Below, piece by piece: positions 1 through 7,474 of a stretch of DNA of 51,301 nucleotides. A program made the position numbers and the translations under genes. Within the stretch, counting starts at the first letter, position 1, and each line of letters opens with the position of its first letter. Location: the NCBI GenBank assembly GCA_943359335.1, contig CALRHC010000005.1:1-51301 (forward strand), read 5' to 3'. Below the pieces are notes generated by a model. That model was not told the DNA's origin. It made no database searches and saw nothing but the letters and a program-made list of their open reading frames with translations. The stretch comes from Candidatus Yanofskyibacteriota bacterium (GTDB lineage Bacteria; Patescibacteriota; Minisyncoccia; JACQLN01).

Positions 1-902
1 GTTTTATCAACTACAAAAGAGATATCGCGTGTAATGGGCGGAAACTTTGAAACTTCTTTAAATTTATTACCTAGTTTTAATTGGCGTTTAACTCTTTCAT
101 CGCTAGACCAAAGCAAACGTATATCTGGTAAATCCATACTTACAATAGCTAAACGTTCTAAACCAAAACCAAAAGCCCAGCCATTATAAACATTTGAATC
201 TACGCCTAGTTTGTCTAAAACACTACCTTTAACCACGCCGCTACCCAAAATTTCTATCCACTTTCCATCGCGCTCTATTTCCATTTCTAAACTTGGATCG
301 GTATAAGGAAAAGTATCTGGATTAAAACGATATTTAACATCAGGGCCAAAAGCCGCCACAGCAATATTCGCCAAAACTTCTTGCAAATCGTCTTTCGTTA
401 TTATTTTTTGATCTTTCGGTACAAGATACCAGCCGTCTATTTGATGAAACACATTCATATGCCGGCGGTCAATTTCATCTTTGCGGTAAACTTTGCCAAA
501 AGAAAAACAACCCACAGCTTCTTTTTTTTCAATTTTTTCTTTTACTCCTTCATTATTTAGATGGTAGTACCACATTACAGTGGTTTGTGTGCGTAAAATG
601 TTTTTGTCGTCTAGATAATAAGTATCGGATTTTGAACGAGTAGGATGATCGGCAGGAAAATCAAATAAATCAAAACTTATACTAACTGGCACTATTTCTG
701 GAACCTCTATAGTATCGAATTCTTTGAAACTTGGGTTTTTTAAAATATTTTGAACAATTTCATTTATGGGGCTTCCAGACAAGCGAGAAAGATCCGGCAT
801 TTCTAAAAAACGCTTCATACGCAAACTTTCGGCATCTGCTTTTAAATCCAGTGCCTTTCTTAATGATTCTGCTTCGGGTGAGTGAATTAATATTCGTGTC
901 AT
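1..902 (-). CDS. pheS: Phenylalanyl-tRNA synthetase, mitochondrial (FARS2) type, partial
   Basis: This gene is absent from the ORF track because it runs off the left edge; about 300 N-terminal codons are visible. It charges tRNA-Phe. Class II synthetase motifs are present: ADHPTR and VYRKDEID (motif 2 region), FHQIDGW, FPYTDPSLEMEI, and the motif 3 stretch GWAFGFGLERLA. After the catalytic core the frame continues into KFPPITRDISFVV, which matches the start of an FDX-ACB anticodon-binding domain. That fused arrangement is the single-chain mitochondrial FARS2 layout, not the bacterial PheS subunit, which ends near the catalytic core. The ATG overlaps the stop of the upstream membrane gene as ATGA, which fixes the start and implies translational coupling. 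Whether a pheT gene exists elsewhere cannot be seen. Confidence 0.9.
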   Translation of the reverse strand, partial: MTRILIHSPEAESLRKALDLKADAESLRMKRFLEMPDLSRLSGSPINEIVQNILKNPSFKEFDTIEVPEIVPVSISFDLFDFPADHPTRSKSDTYYLDDKNILRTQTTVMWYYHLNNEGVKEKIEKKEAVGCFSFGKVYRKDEIDRRHMNVFHQIDGWYLVPKDQKIITKDDLQEVLANIAVAAFGPDVKYRFNPDTFPYTDPSLEMEIERDGKWIEILGSGVVKGSVLDKLGVDSNVYNGWAFGFGLERLAIVSMDLPDIRLLWSSDERVKRQLKLGNKFKEVSKFPPITRDISFVVDK

Positions 903-1291
903 TCGAGTGAATTCGTATATTGGTGTCGCATTATAAAATAATACTCTATACCTAATATCAGCAGTGAAACCGGAATAACTGTCCAAACTTTCAATAAATT
1001 AAAATGACTTAGCCATAAATAAACAACGGGCATAACGGAAATAAGAAAACCCTGCCTAAATGCCATTTTTAAAATACGTCTAAAACTATCCTCTGTTATA
1101 AACCTTTTTCTAACATAAAAACCAAGCCATGAAAATAGGCTAAAAAATAACAAGAAAATAACACCAGAAAAAAGAGATAAATTTAAACTACTAGCATTAT
1201 AAGGATTTATTAAAAAAATTATAGTAACAAGTGAAATAAGAGAAAGAAAAAAAACAGAACCTAAACCAATCTTTAAAAGCTTCAAACTCAT
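899..1291 (-). CDS. Small four-helix membrane protein, unknown function
   Basis: A 130-residue protein with about four hydrophobic segments (roughly residues 8-28, 38-60, 80-95 and 100-120) separated by short basic loops such as VRKRF. I recognise no family motif. It lies directly upstream of the PheRS gene and its TGA overlaps that gene's ATG, so the two are probably co-transcribed. No SD precedes the ATG. A real gene is likely because of the coupling and the clean membrane topology, but the function is unknown. Confidence 0.65.
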   Translation of the reverse strand: MSLKLLKIGLGSVFFLSLISLVTIIFLINPYNASSLNLSLFSGVIFLLFFSLFSWLGFYVRKRFITEDSFRRILKMAFRQGFLISVMPVVYLWLSHFNLLKVWTVIPVSLLILGIEYYFIMRHQYTNSLE

Positions 1292-1327
1292 ACACGAATT
1301 TTAACAACTATTCTATAGTGGAGCAAA

Positions 1328-1406
1328 CCCAGTAAGACAACTTTGACCATTGATTTTTATCGCCGAATATTTGCAATGAGGCGATAGTCAAAGTTGTTCT
1401 TCTGGG
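1328..1406. mobile_element. Short terminal-inverted-repeat element, copy 1 (family A)
   Basis: A 79-bp element bounded by CCCAGTAAGACAACTTTGAC and its imperfect inverted copy. The same ends, and the internal word TCGCCGAATAT, recur in opposite orientation at 9761-9901. It is too short to encode a transposase, so it looks like a MITE-like non-autonomous element. No clear target duplication is visible here. Confidence 0.6.
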
Positions 1407-1410
1407 AATT

Positions 1411-1561
1411 AAAAAAAGAGGGCAGGTTCACCCTCCTTAAGATTTTGCGTTCCTCTTTCGGCAATTCATAACCCCGCAGCGGCTTTAAACTTCCCCTGTA
1501 GTCCTTATTCCATCCTCTATTCCCCTTGTTAAGGATTAAAGGCAGAACGCAAAAATCTATG
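1411..1561 (-). ncRNA. Candidate structured small RNA (about 150 nt), unassigned
   Basis: Read on the minus strand, a 12-13 bp stem (GATTTTTGCGTTC with GAACGCAAAATC, plus-strand 1545-1557 and 1441-1452) encloses about 92 nt. It is followed by a GAGGG/CCCTC hairpin (1418-1435) and a seven-T tract, a textbook intrinsic terminator. A promoter-like pair sits just upstream. The enclosed part can form a CCTTA/TAAGG stem and a GC-rich CCGC/GCGG hairpin. The closing stem plus large internal region is vaguely like 6S RNA, but I cannot match a known family; the SRP GGAA-loop motif is absent. A 75-residue ORF overlaps it, but its C-terminal end runs through the terminator and element A, so I do not believe that ORF. 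Confidence 0.5.
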
Positions 1562-1567
1562 AAAAAT

Positions 1568-1596
1568 ATTCTAGCGTAAACCACTTAAATCAACAA
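1568..1596 (-). promoter_or_regulatory. Sigma70-like promoter for the 1411-1561 RNA
   Basis: On the minus strand TTGTTG (-35) and TAGAAT (-10) are separated by exactly 17 nt. The predicted start, about 7 nt after the -10 box, falls at the base of the closing stem of the candidate RNA. Confidence 0.45.
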
Positions 1597-1811
1597 GGTG
1601 GTTCTATACCATCTTCAATATAGAGGTCTCTGTAGGTTCTAGCATCACAAAGTCTTATAATTTCGTCTCGGTTTTTCCTGATCAATCTTTGAAAAGATTC
1701 GCCTGCTTTTTTCCAATTAGGCGGTTCATTTTCTAAAACAACATGCCTTTTTCTTTTTAGTATTACTTTTCTTACAAGAAAAAACCGCCTTCGCAAAAAT
1801 AATATTTTCAT
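1590..1811 (-). CDS. Small basic protein, unknown function, strong SD
   Basis: A 73-residue protein, very basic at the N-terminus (LRRRFFLVRKVILKRKRH) and mixed-charge afterwards (RKNRDEIIRLCDARTYRDLY). No recognised domain. An AGGAGG box lies about 5 nt before the ATG, which supports a real gene and contrasts with the SD-less housekeeping genes around it. The candidate RNA promoter overlaps its stop. Function unknown; an accessory or acquired gene is possible. Confidence 0.55.
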   Translation of the reverse strand: MKILFLRRRFFLVRKVILKRKRHVVLENEPPNWKKAGESFQRLIRKNRDEIIRLCDARTYRDLYIEDGIEPPC

Positions 1812-1874
1812 TTACGTCCTCCTTTTTTAAAAGAACTCTCATTTAGTTTGATTATATTCTCTTTAGAAAAATTA

Positions 1875-1903
1875 AAAAGCCCCCGATTGTATCGGAGGCT
1901 TTT
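1875..1903 (-). terminator. Intrinsic terminator after the secreted protein gene
   Basis: AAAAGCCCCCGAT and ATCGGAGGCTTTT form a long stem with a TGT loop; the minus strand ends in a T-rich run. It lies just downstream of the 1919-3097 gene. Confidence 0.8.
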
Positions 1904-1918
1904 GTAAATTAGATTAAA

Positions 1919-3097
1919 TTATTTAGCTAATGTTGATTTCTTGCCAGAAATTTTGGTTGTGTTTTGCCTTGTTGCAACAACACTGTTTGCTGTAGTAGCA
2001 CCTACCGCTTGAGCGCTTATATAATCAATCCCAACTGTCTTACCCACTTGGCAACGATTGTTAGCAGTATCTTTAGGAATATCGATTCGAACACTCAATT
2101 CTTTAGATGTTAAGGCTGGAACCAAAAAACCTTGTCCAGCTAAAACAACTTCGCCTGTTTTATTTGTTCCAAAAGCACCTTCACCTATAACTACAGAACT
2201 ATTACCATCATACAAAGTAAAACGAGTAACAGAATTAGATGTGGCCGTACCAGATAACATTAAATTAATTTTTTTAACATAAACATCTTCAAAACTGCTA
2301 GACATTTTTACTCGCAACATTTCATTATTAAACATACCACAAGATAATTCCCTACCAACTGGAGAAGAAGAATCTAAAGACACAGCTAAATCACCTGCTG
2401 TACGTAAAGTTGTAGTTGGACTTAGAGGAGATGAAATACTTACCGAAGCAGCTTTATTAGAAAATAAACCAATAGCACTATCTACATCGTTACTTGCTTT
2501 CTTAACCGTCCACTTAAAAGTGGCACCAGAAGCTGAATTTGGTTTAGAAGCCACATCGCATTTTAAACTTACAACGCTCTTTGAGTCCTTAAGCACTAAA
2601 AGACCAAGAGAACTAGAAGGATTGCCTGGGTCTGTATTATCGTTGCGCAATCTAAAAGATACGTCGGCTCCAAGCAAGGTTCCAACTTGATCGGAAATTA
2701 AAGCATTGTTCTCGGAAATAAGTTGGCAATTTCTTATATCGTCGGCGTATCCACCATTAGAGACAGTTGGCGAAAAGGTTAAATTAAAAACAGAAATATC
2801 TTCGCTAGATTTTCTGGCATCTAAAACATAGCTACCAAAAACAACACCTGTTTGAGCAGGCAATATATTTACGGATTTTTGATTAGGTAATGAAGATATA
2901 CTCAAAGCCGGCCTACCTGCTGGAGTTGTAGTTGTAACCAAAGCTCCTAAATAATTACTACCAACCGATGTTATTCCGCTTAATTGATTATTAATAACAT
3001 TACCTAGATCGGTAACACTACCATTGGTATAAGCGGCGTAACCAAGTGTAGTCATAACAGCCAAAGCCGTTAGTGTAAGGAAAAAGTTTTTGTTCAT
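1919..3097 (-). CDS. Secreted Ser/Thr-rich surface protein, unknown function
   Basis: A 392-residue protein with an N-terminal signal peptide (MNKNFFLTLTALAVMTTLGYA, cut shown at the likely end of the hydrophobic core) and a long Ser/Thr/Asn-rich exported region with alternating beta-type hydrophobic residues. Four cysteines lie in the exported part. No enzyme motif is visible. It is a single gene with a TATAAT about 9 nt before the ATG and a strong terminator after the stop. Such proteins are common in Parcubacteria and may be cell-surface or S-layer-associated; that role is inferred only from its secretion signal and composition. Confidence 0.75.
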   Translation of the reverse strand: MNKNFFLTLTALAVMTTLGYAAYTNGSVTDLGNVINNQLSGITSVGSNYLGALVTTTTPAGRPALSISSLPNQKSVNILPAQTGVVFGSYVLDARKSSEDISVFNLTFSPTVSNGGYADDIRNCQLISENNALISDQVGTLLGADVSFRLRNDNTDPGNPSSSLGLLVLKDSKSVVSLKCDVASKPNSASGATFKWTVKKASNDVDSAIGLFSNKAASVSISSPLSPTTTLRTAGDLAVSLDSSSPVGRELSCGMFNNEMLRVKMSSSFEDVYVKKINLMLSGTATSNSVTRFTLYDGNSSVVIGEGAFGTNKTGEVVLAGQGFLVPALTSKELSVRIDIPKDTANNRCQVGKTVGIDYISAQAVGATTANSVVATRQNTTKISGKKSTLAK

Positions 3098-3143
3098 TTT
3101 TATTTAATTATAAAAAATTTAATTAATTGTATTATAACACAAT

Positions 3144-3695
3144 TTATTTAAATTTAGATTTTGAAGCAGATTTCTGAGCGGGTTGTGTATAACTTCTTCT
3201 AGTAGAACCCGAATCTTTTCCTAAAGACAGTTTCTTTTGAGCATTGTGTTCAAATTCTTTTACCTTACCTAAAACTTCCTTAGCATGGCCACTGGCTTTA
3301 ACATTTTCCCAAATATGTTTTATCTTGCCGTCACGCCCAACAAAAACAGTTGTACGCATAAACCCACCAGTTTCTTTTAATACACCCAACTTCTGACCAT
3401 ATTCACCATTTACATCGGAAAGTAGCGGTAAATGAATGTTGTGTTTATTACAAAACCTAATATGTGAATCCAAATTATCGCGATTCATACCAAAAACCAA
3501 AGTATTTTGTTTTTTAAAATCTTTAATAAACCCCGAGAATTCTATACCCTCTAGTGTGCACCCAGATGTGTCATCTTTTGGGTAAAAATATAAAACAATA
3601 TTATTTTCGCCAACAAATTTAGCTAAATTAATATCTTGCCCAAGATGATTTTTACCAATAAAGTTTGGTAATTTTTGATTTACTTTAATATTCAT
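3144..3695 (-). CDS. bcp: Peroxiredoxin, BCP/PrxQ type
   Basis: A thiol peroxidase of 183 residues that reduces hydrogen peroxide and organic peroxides. It has the AhpC/TSA fold pattern: NIVLYFYPKDDTSGC gives the peroxidatic cysteine in a TxxC context, followed by a Glu in the position usual for this family. PrxQ proteins often carry a resolving cysteine five residues later; here that position (IEF) has none, so it is probably a one-cysteine type or resolved otherwise, with a second Cys near residue 82. A basic, Ser-rich tail of about 30 residues is unusual. The gene follows sod; a mobile palindromic element separates the two and its end abuts the ATG. Confidence 0.88.
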   Translation of the reverse strand: MNIKVNQKLPNFIGKNHLGQDINLAKFVGENNIVLYFYPKDDTSGCTLEGIEFSGFIKDFKKQNTLVFGMNRDNLDSHIRFCNKHNIHLPLLSDVNGEYGQKLGVLKETGGFMRTTVFVGRDGKIKHIWENVKASGHAKEVLGKVKEFEHNAQKKLSLGKDSGSTRRSYTQPAQKSASKSKFK

Positions 3696-3811
3696 CCCGT
3701 TAGAAGCAGATCGCGATCAATGATCTTAATCTGCAAAATTATTTGATTGATAATATTTGATAATATAAATATTCTTACTGCTAATTCATTGCGATCGCGG
3801 CTTCTAACGGG
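3696..3811. mobile_element. Palindromic element with 6-bp target duplication (family B)
   Basis: A 116-bp element with perfect 12-bp ends CCCGTTAGAAGC / GCTTCTAACGGG and further partial pairing (GATCGCGAT against GCGATCGC). It is flanked on both sides by ATTCAT (3690-3695 and 3812-3817), a target duplication. It lies exactly between the sod stop and the peroxiredoxin start. A shorter relative is inside tsaD at 51248-51295. No ORF is inside. Confidence 0.75.
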
Positions 3812-3816
3812 ATTCA

Positions 3817-4416
3817 TTAGTTTATATTTGCTACTTGACCATACAATTGATCAACTTTATTCCAATTTATATTTTTAAAAAATGCTTCCAAATAAGCCTT
3901 ACGGTCGGAACCATAATCTAAAAAGTAAGAGTGTTCGTAAACATCTACGTTAAGAACCACAGTACAATTCCAAACACCGCCTTGGTTTTGAGCATCGGCC
4001 GTATAAATATGCAACTTCATATCGGAAAAATCCCAACACAATATTGCCCAACCACGTGCCGCCATCGCCGAAGCTGTAAACATAGCTTTAAAGTTTTCGA
4101 AACTACCCCATTCCTTTTCTATAGCACTTAAAATTTTTGTACCGGCCGCATCACCATTACCACCCAAAATACTAAAAAACATTTGGTGCAGTATCATGCC
4201 GTTAGCCGCAAATGTTTCGCCTTCTTTTAAACCACGTAAATAAGAATATACTTGGTTTCCGGCAGTTAATTCTTCTGGGGTTATTTTAGAAAGCTTCTCC
4301 TCTACTTCGTTTCTTTTATTTACGTAACCCACGTAAAGCTTTTTTTCGTGTATTTCGTTGGTTTTAGCCGAAATTCCATTTAATTCGCCTAAATTAAATT
4401 CTGTTGGTTTATGCAT
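3817..4416 (-). CDS. sod: Superoxide dismutase, Fe/Mn family
   Basis: About 199 residues, the usual length. It converts superoxide to peroxide, which the neighbouring peroxiredoxin can remove. All four metal ligands can be placed: His in NEIHEKK, His in GMILHQMFF, and Asp and His in DVYEHSYFLDY. The track start is a TTG at 4431, but a TATATT promoter box overlaps that TTG and an ATG lies at 4416, so I prefer the ATG (MHKPTEFN). Whether iron or manganese is used cannot be told. It formerly overlapped the peroxiredoxin gene as TAATG, before the palindromic element inserted. Confidence 0.93.
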   Translation of the reverse strand: MHKPTEFNLGELNGISAKTNEIHEKKLYVGYVNKRNEVEEKLSKITPEELTAGNQVYSYLRGLKEGETFAANGMILHQMFFSILGGNGDAAGTKILSAIEKEWGSFENFKAMFTASAMAARGWAILCWDFSDMKLHIYTADAQNQGGVWNCTVVLNVDVYEHSYFLDYGSDRKAYLEAFFKNINWNKVDQLYGQVANIN

Positions 4417-4495
4417 ATTATTTTTCGCCAATATACGAATTGACGCGAATATAGCTAATGAATTTAATTCGCCATATTAGCGCTGATTAGTTATA

Positions 4496-5659
4496 TTAGT
4501 GAATACTTTTTAATTTTTTAACTTGCTCTATGAAAACTTCTATAAAATTATTTATATCATCTTCTGTGGTAAATCTTCCCAACGTAATCCTAACAGTTCC
4601 CCAAGCTTCATCATCTGTACGGCCAATAGCTTTAATAACATGTGGCGGGGTTGGATTTTTTGCGTCACAAGCCGAACGCGTGGAAATGGCAAAACCAGCT
4701 TCGTCCATAGCCATAACCAATTCTTCCCCTTTAACTGCCGACACAGAAAAGCTGATGTTATTACTAAGCCGTTCGCGAGAGTGACCATTTAACAAGATCT
4801 CTGGTAAAGCCAGTCTAACTTCTTTAATAATCTTATCACGCCATTCCGCCAATTTATCATCTTCCTTTTCCCCTTCGGCTTGAGTTATTTTAATAGCTTT
4901 GGCAAAACCAATAATACCCGAAACATCTTGCGTGCCTGGGCGCAAACCATTTTCTTGCGAACCTCCTACCATTACAGCCGATAATTTTGTTCCGGACTTT
5001 ATATATAAAGCCGATGCACCTTTTGGGCCATATATTTTACTGGAACTAAAAGACATTAAATCTACACCTAAACTATCCATATTTATTTTTATATGCGGGA
5101 CGGCTTGAGCAGCGTCACTAAAGAATAACGGTAGCCCGTTAACCCCCTTTCTCCCCTTAATCCCATTTCCAATCTCTTTAATCGGATTGATCGTCCCAAT
5201 TTCGTTAGAAGCAAAAATAACAGATACTAAAATAGTATCCGGCCTTATAGCTTTTTTAACTTGATCAGCCGACACACTACCAAATTCGTCTACTGGTAAA
5301 TAAGTTACTTCAAAACCATACTCTTCTAAACGCTTAAATGGGTTCAAAACAGAAACATGTTCGGTTTCTGTAGTAATAACATGCATTCCATTTTGTTTAT
5401 TCGCCATCGCTACACCTAAAATTGCAATGTTGTTAGATTCCGTCGTGCTAGAAGTAAAAATAATTTCGTGGGGTTTTGCACCAACAAAACTGGCCACAGT
5501 TTTTCTGGCCTCACCCAAAGCTTTTTGCGACTCCCTACCTTCGTGATACAAACCCGAAGGATTCGCACCTCCGTGTGATAGATACTCGTCCATGACCTCT
5601 TTTACACGATTATCCAAAGGGGTAGCTGCAGCATAATCTAAATAGATTCTATGACTCAT
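4496..5659 (-). CDS. iscS: Cysteine desulfurase, NifS/IscS family
   Basis: A 387-residue PLP enzyme that removes sulfur from cysteine as a protein persulfide, used for Fe-S clusters or tRNA thiolation. The N-terminus has IYLDYAAATPLD, the PLP lysine is in SSSKIYGPKGA, and the catalytic loop has the cysteine in RSACDAKNPTP. Length is typical. No scaffold gene (iscU/sufU) is nearby, so a tRNA-modification role is as likely as Fe-S assembly. A TATCAT box preceded by TTGG lies 6 nt before the ATG, which suggests a leaderless mRNA. The 80 nt between this gene and sod contain an AT-rich spacer with GCGAAT/ATTCGC inverted repeats. Confidence 0.92.
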   Translation of the reverse strand: MSHRIYLDYAAATPLDNRVKEVMDEYLSHGGANPSGLYHEGRESQKALGEARKTVASFVGAKPHEIIFTSSTTESNNIAILGVAMANKQNGMHVITTETEHVSVLNPFKRLEEYGFEVTYLPVDEFGSVSADQVKKAIRPDTILVSVIFASNEIGTINPIKEIGNGIKGRKGVNGLPLFFSDAAQAVPHIKINMDSLGVDLMSFSSSKIYGPKGASALYIKSGTKLSAVMVGGSQENGLRPGTQDVSGIIGFAKAIKITQAEGEKEDDKLAEWRDKIIKEVRLALPEILLNGHSRERLSNNISFSVSAVKGEELVMAMDEAGFAISTRSACDAKNPTPPHVIKAIGRTDDEAWGTVRITLGRFTTEDDINNFIEVFIEQVKKLKSIH

Positions 5660-5709
5660 TCAAGTATGATACCAACCAAAATGTTTATTCCAAAATTTAT
5701 AACAAAAAG

Positions 5710-5734
5710 ACCGGATATTCTTTTGAATTCCGGC
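5710..5734 (-). terminator. Intrinsic terminator after the 5748-6893 gene
   Basis: CCGGATATTC and GAATTCCGG pair around a TTTT loop, and the minus strand continues with CTTTTTG. Confidence 0.65.
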
Positions 5735-5747
5735 CTATCCACAAATA

Positions 5748-6893
5748 TCAACATACTAACTTACAGTCATAGTCTACGGGTATAAACTTTTGTTGCCTAA
5801 TGATAAATTCGGCAACTTTTTTTATATACCTAGTCTCTACGCCTTTCAAATCAAAGAGTTGGAGTATCGGGGTTGTAAAACCACTGATTTCCAAAAAAAC
5901 CAAACCTGTTATCAAACGCCTTTTTATATCCCAGATATCTTCTTCCTCTGTGTCATACGAGTGCTCCCTCTTTTTCAAAGCTTCGATGCCTATAACTCTA
6001 TGGCCTAGTAAATCTCCGGCATAATTGTGTAATCCAAAACGATAAGTTGTTAAACTTTCAAGCGTTATAGGATCTATCGCAAAACCATTAACATTATCAC
6101 CAAGACCTATCCCGACAACAAAAACACCTACTCCCCCTGGCCCAGGTTCTTCTCCGCGCGCACGCATTAAAGACAAGAAGAAAGATTTGCGAGCATTATT
6201 ATCCATTGTCCGAATCTTCTCAAAATCCTCTTTATAGGTCCCAGGTTCAATTACAATCTCTTTCTTTTCTTTTGGCTCTAAAGTTTTATCAAATTCTTCC
6301 TCTATAAGTTCCGAGGGTAACAACCTTATGCGCAAGGCTTCGGCGACGGTCATGTCATTTAAGCTAGCTGTGCCTAAAACACTTTCATCGGTCGCGTGGC
6401 TTTGATAGGCCGTATTTAATTGCTCTTGAAGGGTAACATAATCATTATTATCCGCACCCAACCAGCCTTGCACAGGTTTTGATTTTGAAACCAAATCTTT
6501 TACCAAGTCTATCAAGCCTGTATCAAAGTGATCGAAAATATAAATTCTGTCATCTCCATCAACACCTTTAAACCTATCTCCTTCCCAACCCTCTGGAATT
6601 ACCACAATAGGAAAATCGGCAGAAAAATTCTGGCGAACAACTTGAATAACCGGTGTATGCTGATCGTAATACTCCAACTGTTTAACAATAACTAAGATAA
6701 GCTGATTAAGTTCGTATAGCTCTTTTAATTTAAGAAGATCATCTCTTAAGTTATCATCATGCCTATATATTAAAACAGTACAACCACAATGTTCCCTTAA
6801 AAAGTAAGCAAGGGCATCGCGATCGGGATTATCATCTTCAAAAACACGGCGTGATTCACTTTCGACAAAAGCTATAACTGGTTTTTTTATCAC
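5748..6893 (-). CDS. Unknown 381-residue protein, receiver-like N-terminus, strong SD
   Basis: I do not recognise this family. The first 130 residues alternate strands and helices like a Rossmann or response-regulator fold (VIAFVESES, CTVLIYRHD, LILVIVKQLEYYD), but I cannot identify a phospho-acceptor site with confidence. The middle is acidic and charged. A segment near residue 255 (GPGGVGVFVVGIGLGDN) is glycine-rich. No membrane segment or signal peptide. AGAGGAGG precedes the ATG at good spacing, unlike the neighbours, and the sequence looks somewhat richer in GC. It is a single gene with its own terminator. A regulatory or accessory gene is possible. Confidence 0.7.
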   Translation of the reverse strand: MIKKPVIAFVESESRRVFEDDNPDRDALAYFLREHCGCTVLIYRHDDNLRDDLLKLKELYELNQLILVIVKQLEYYDQHTPVIQVVRQNFSADFPIVVIPEGWEGDRFKGVDGDDRIYIFDHFDTGLIDLVKDLVSKSKPVQGWLGADNNDYVTLQEQLNTAYQSHATDESVLGTASLNDMTVAEALRIRLLPSELIEEEFDKTLEPKEKKEIVIEPGTYKEDFEKIRTMDNNARKSFFLSLMRARGEEPGPGGVGVFVVGIGLGDNVNGFAIDPITLESLTTYRFGLHNYAGDLLGHRVIGIEALKKREHSYDTEEEDIWDIKRRLITGLVFLEISGFTTPILQLFDLKGVETRYIKKVAEFIIRQQKFIPVDYDCKLVC

Positions 6894-6950
6894 AATAAAC
6901 CTCCTCTTTTGTTTTATTTATAAGGTACTAAATTAATCAGTAAACTAGCA

Positions 6951-7397
6951 TTATCTGTCAATAATATCAAATAAAAATACTCCCGTGGCTACCATAACAT
7001 TAAGCGATTCTTTTTTACCGCGCATAGGTATATGCCAAGTGGAATCAACGCGTTTTAGAATATTTTCCGATATACCTTTAACTTCATTACCGACGACTAC
7101 CGCTAAAGGAAACTTAGGTTTAAATTTTTTGTAATCTTGGCTTTCTTTTGATTGCTCCAAAGCCACAACTTTAATTTTATTTGATTTTAATTCTTCCACC
7201 AATTTCCATGTATTAAAATACTTCTCCCATTTAACCGAATTTTCCGCGCCTAAAGAGGTTTTAGCTACTTTGGGATTTTCTGGTGTAGGTGTATAACCTC
7301 CAATATATATTTTATTTACACCAACCGCATCGGCAGTTCTAAAAATCGCGCCTACGTTGTAGGCGCTGCGTATATTGTGAAGAATTAGATAAATCAT
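6951..7397 (-). CDS. SPOUT-family RNA 2'-O-methyltransferase (TrmH/SpoU type)
   Basis: Likely 148 residues. It transfers methyl from SAM to a ribose of tRNA or rRNA. The three SpoU motifs are present: NVGAIFRTADAVG, VVVGNEVKGIS and IPMRGKKESLNVMVA. The track start at 7436 adds 13 residues encoded by a heptanucleotide repeat tract, so I choose the internal ATG at 7397 (MIYLILHNIR), which fits the usual family start. The minimal catalytic domain lacks an N-terminal substrate-binding extension, as in TrmL-like enzymes. The exact RNA target is unknown. Confidence 0.85.
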   Translation of the reverse strand: MIYLILHNIRSAYNVGAIFRTADAVGVNKIYIGGYTPTPENPKVAKTSLGAENSVKWEKYFNTWKLVEELKSNKIKVVALEQSKESQDYKKFKPKFPLAVVVGNEVKGISENILKRVDSTWHIPMRGKKESLNVMVATGVFLFDIIDR

Positions 7398-7445
7398 AAA
7401 TCGTGAAACTTGAAACTTACAACCTAAAACCTGCAAACTGTAACC
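7379..7445. repeat. Degenerate heptanucleotide repeat tract
   Basis: The run GAAACTT, GAAACTT, ACAACCT, AAAACCT, GCAAACT, GTAACCT repeats with a 7-nt period. It covers the 5' end and upstream region of the SPOUT gene. Shorter tracts with the same period lie before the FNR-like gene (about 21680) and before ftsX (about 23895). Confidence 0.6.
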
Positions 7446-7474
7446 TTTTGAATTTTAAGCTACGAGTTACAAGA

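Noticed and set aside
1357-1584. 75-residue ORF on the minus strand
   Set aside because: GTG start, no SD, overlaps a promoter-driven stem-and-terminator structure and element A; no recognisable protein features.
4523-4792. ORFs on the plus strand opposite the cysteine desulfurase
   Set aside because: They mirror the codons of the real gene and show no protein-like motifs; the same applies to most plus-strand ORFs opposite ribosomal genes.
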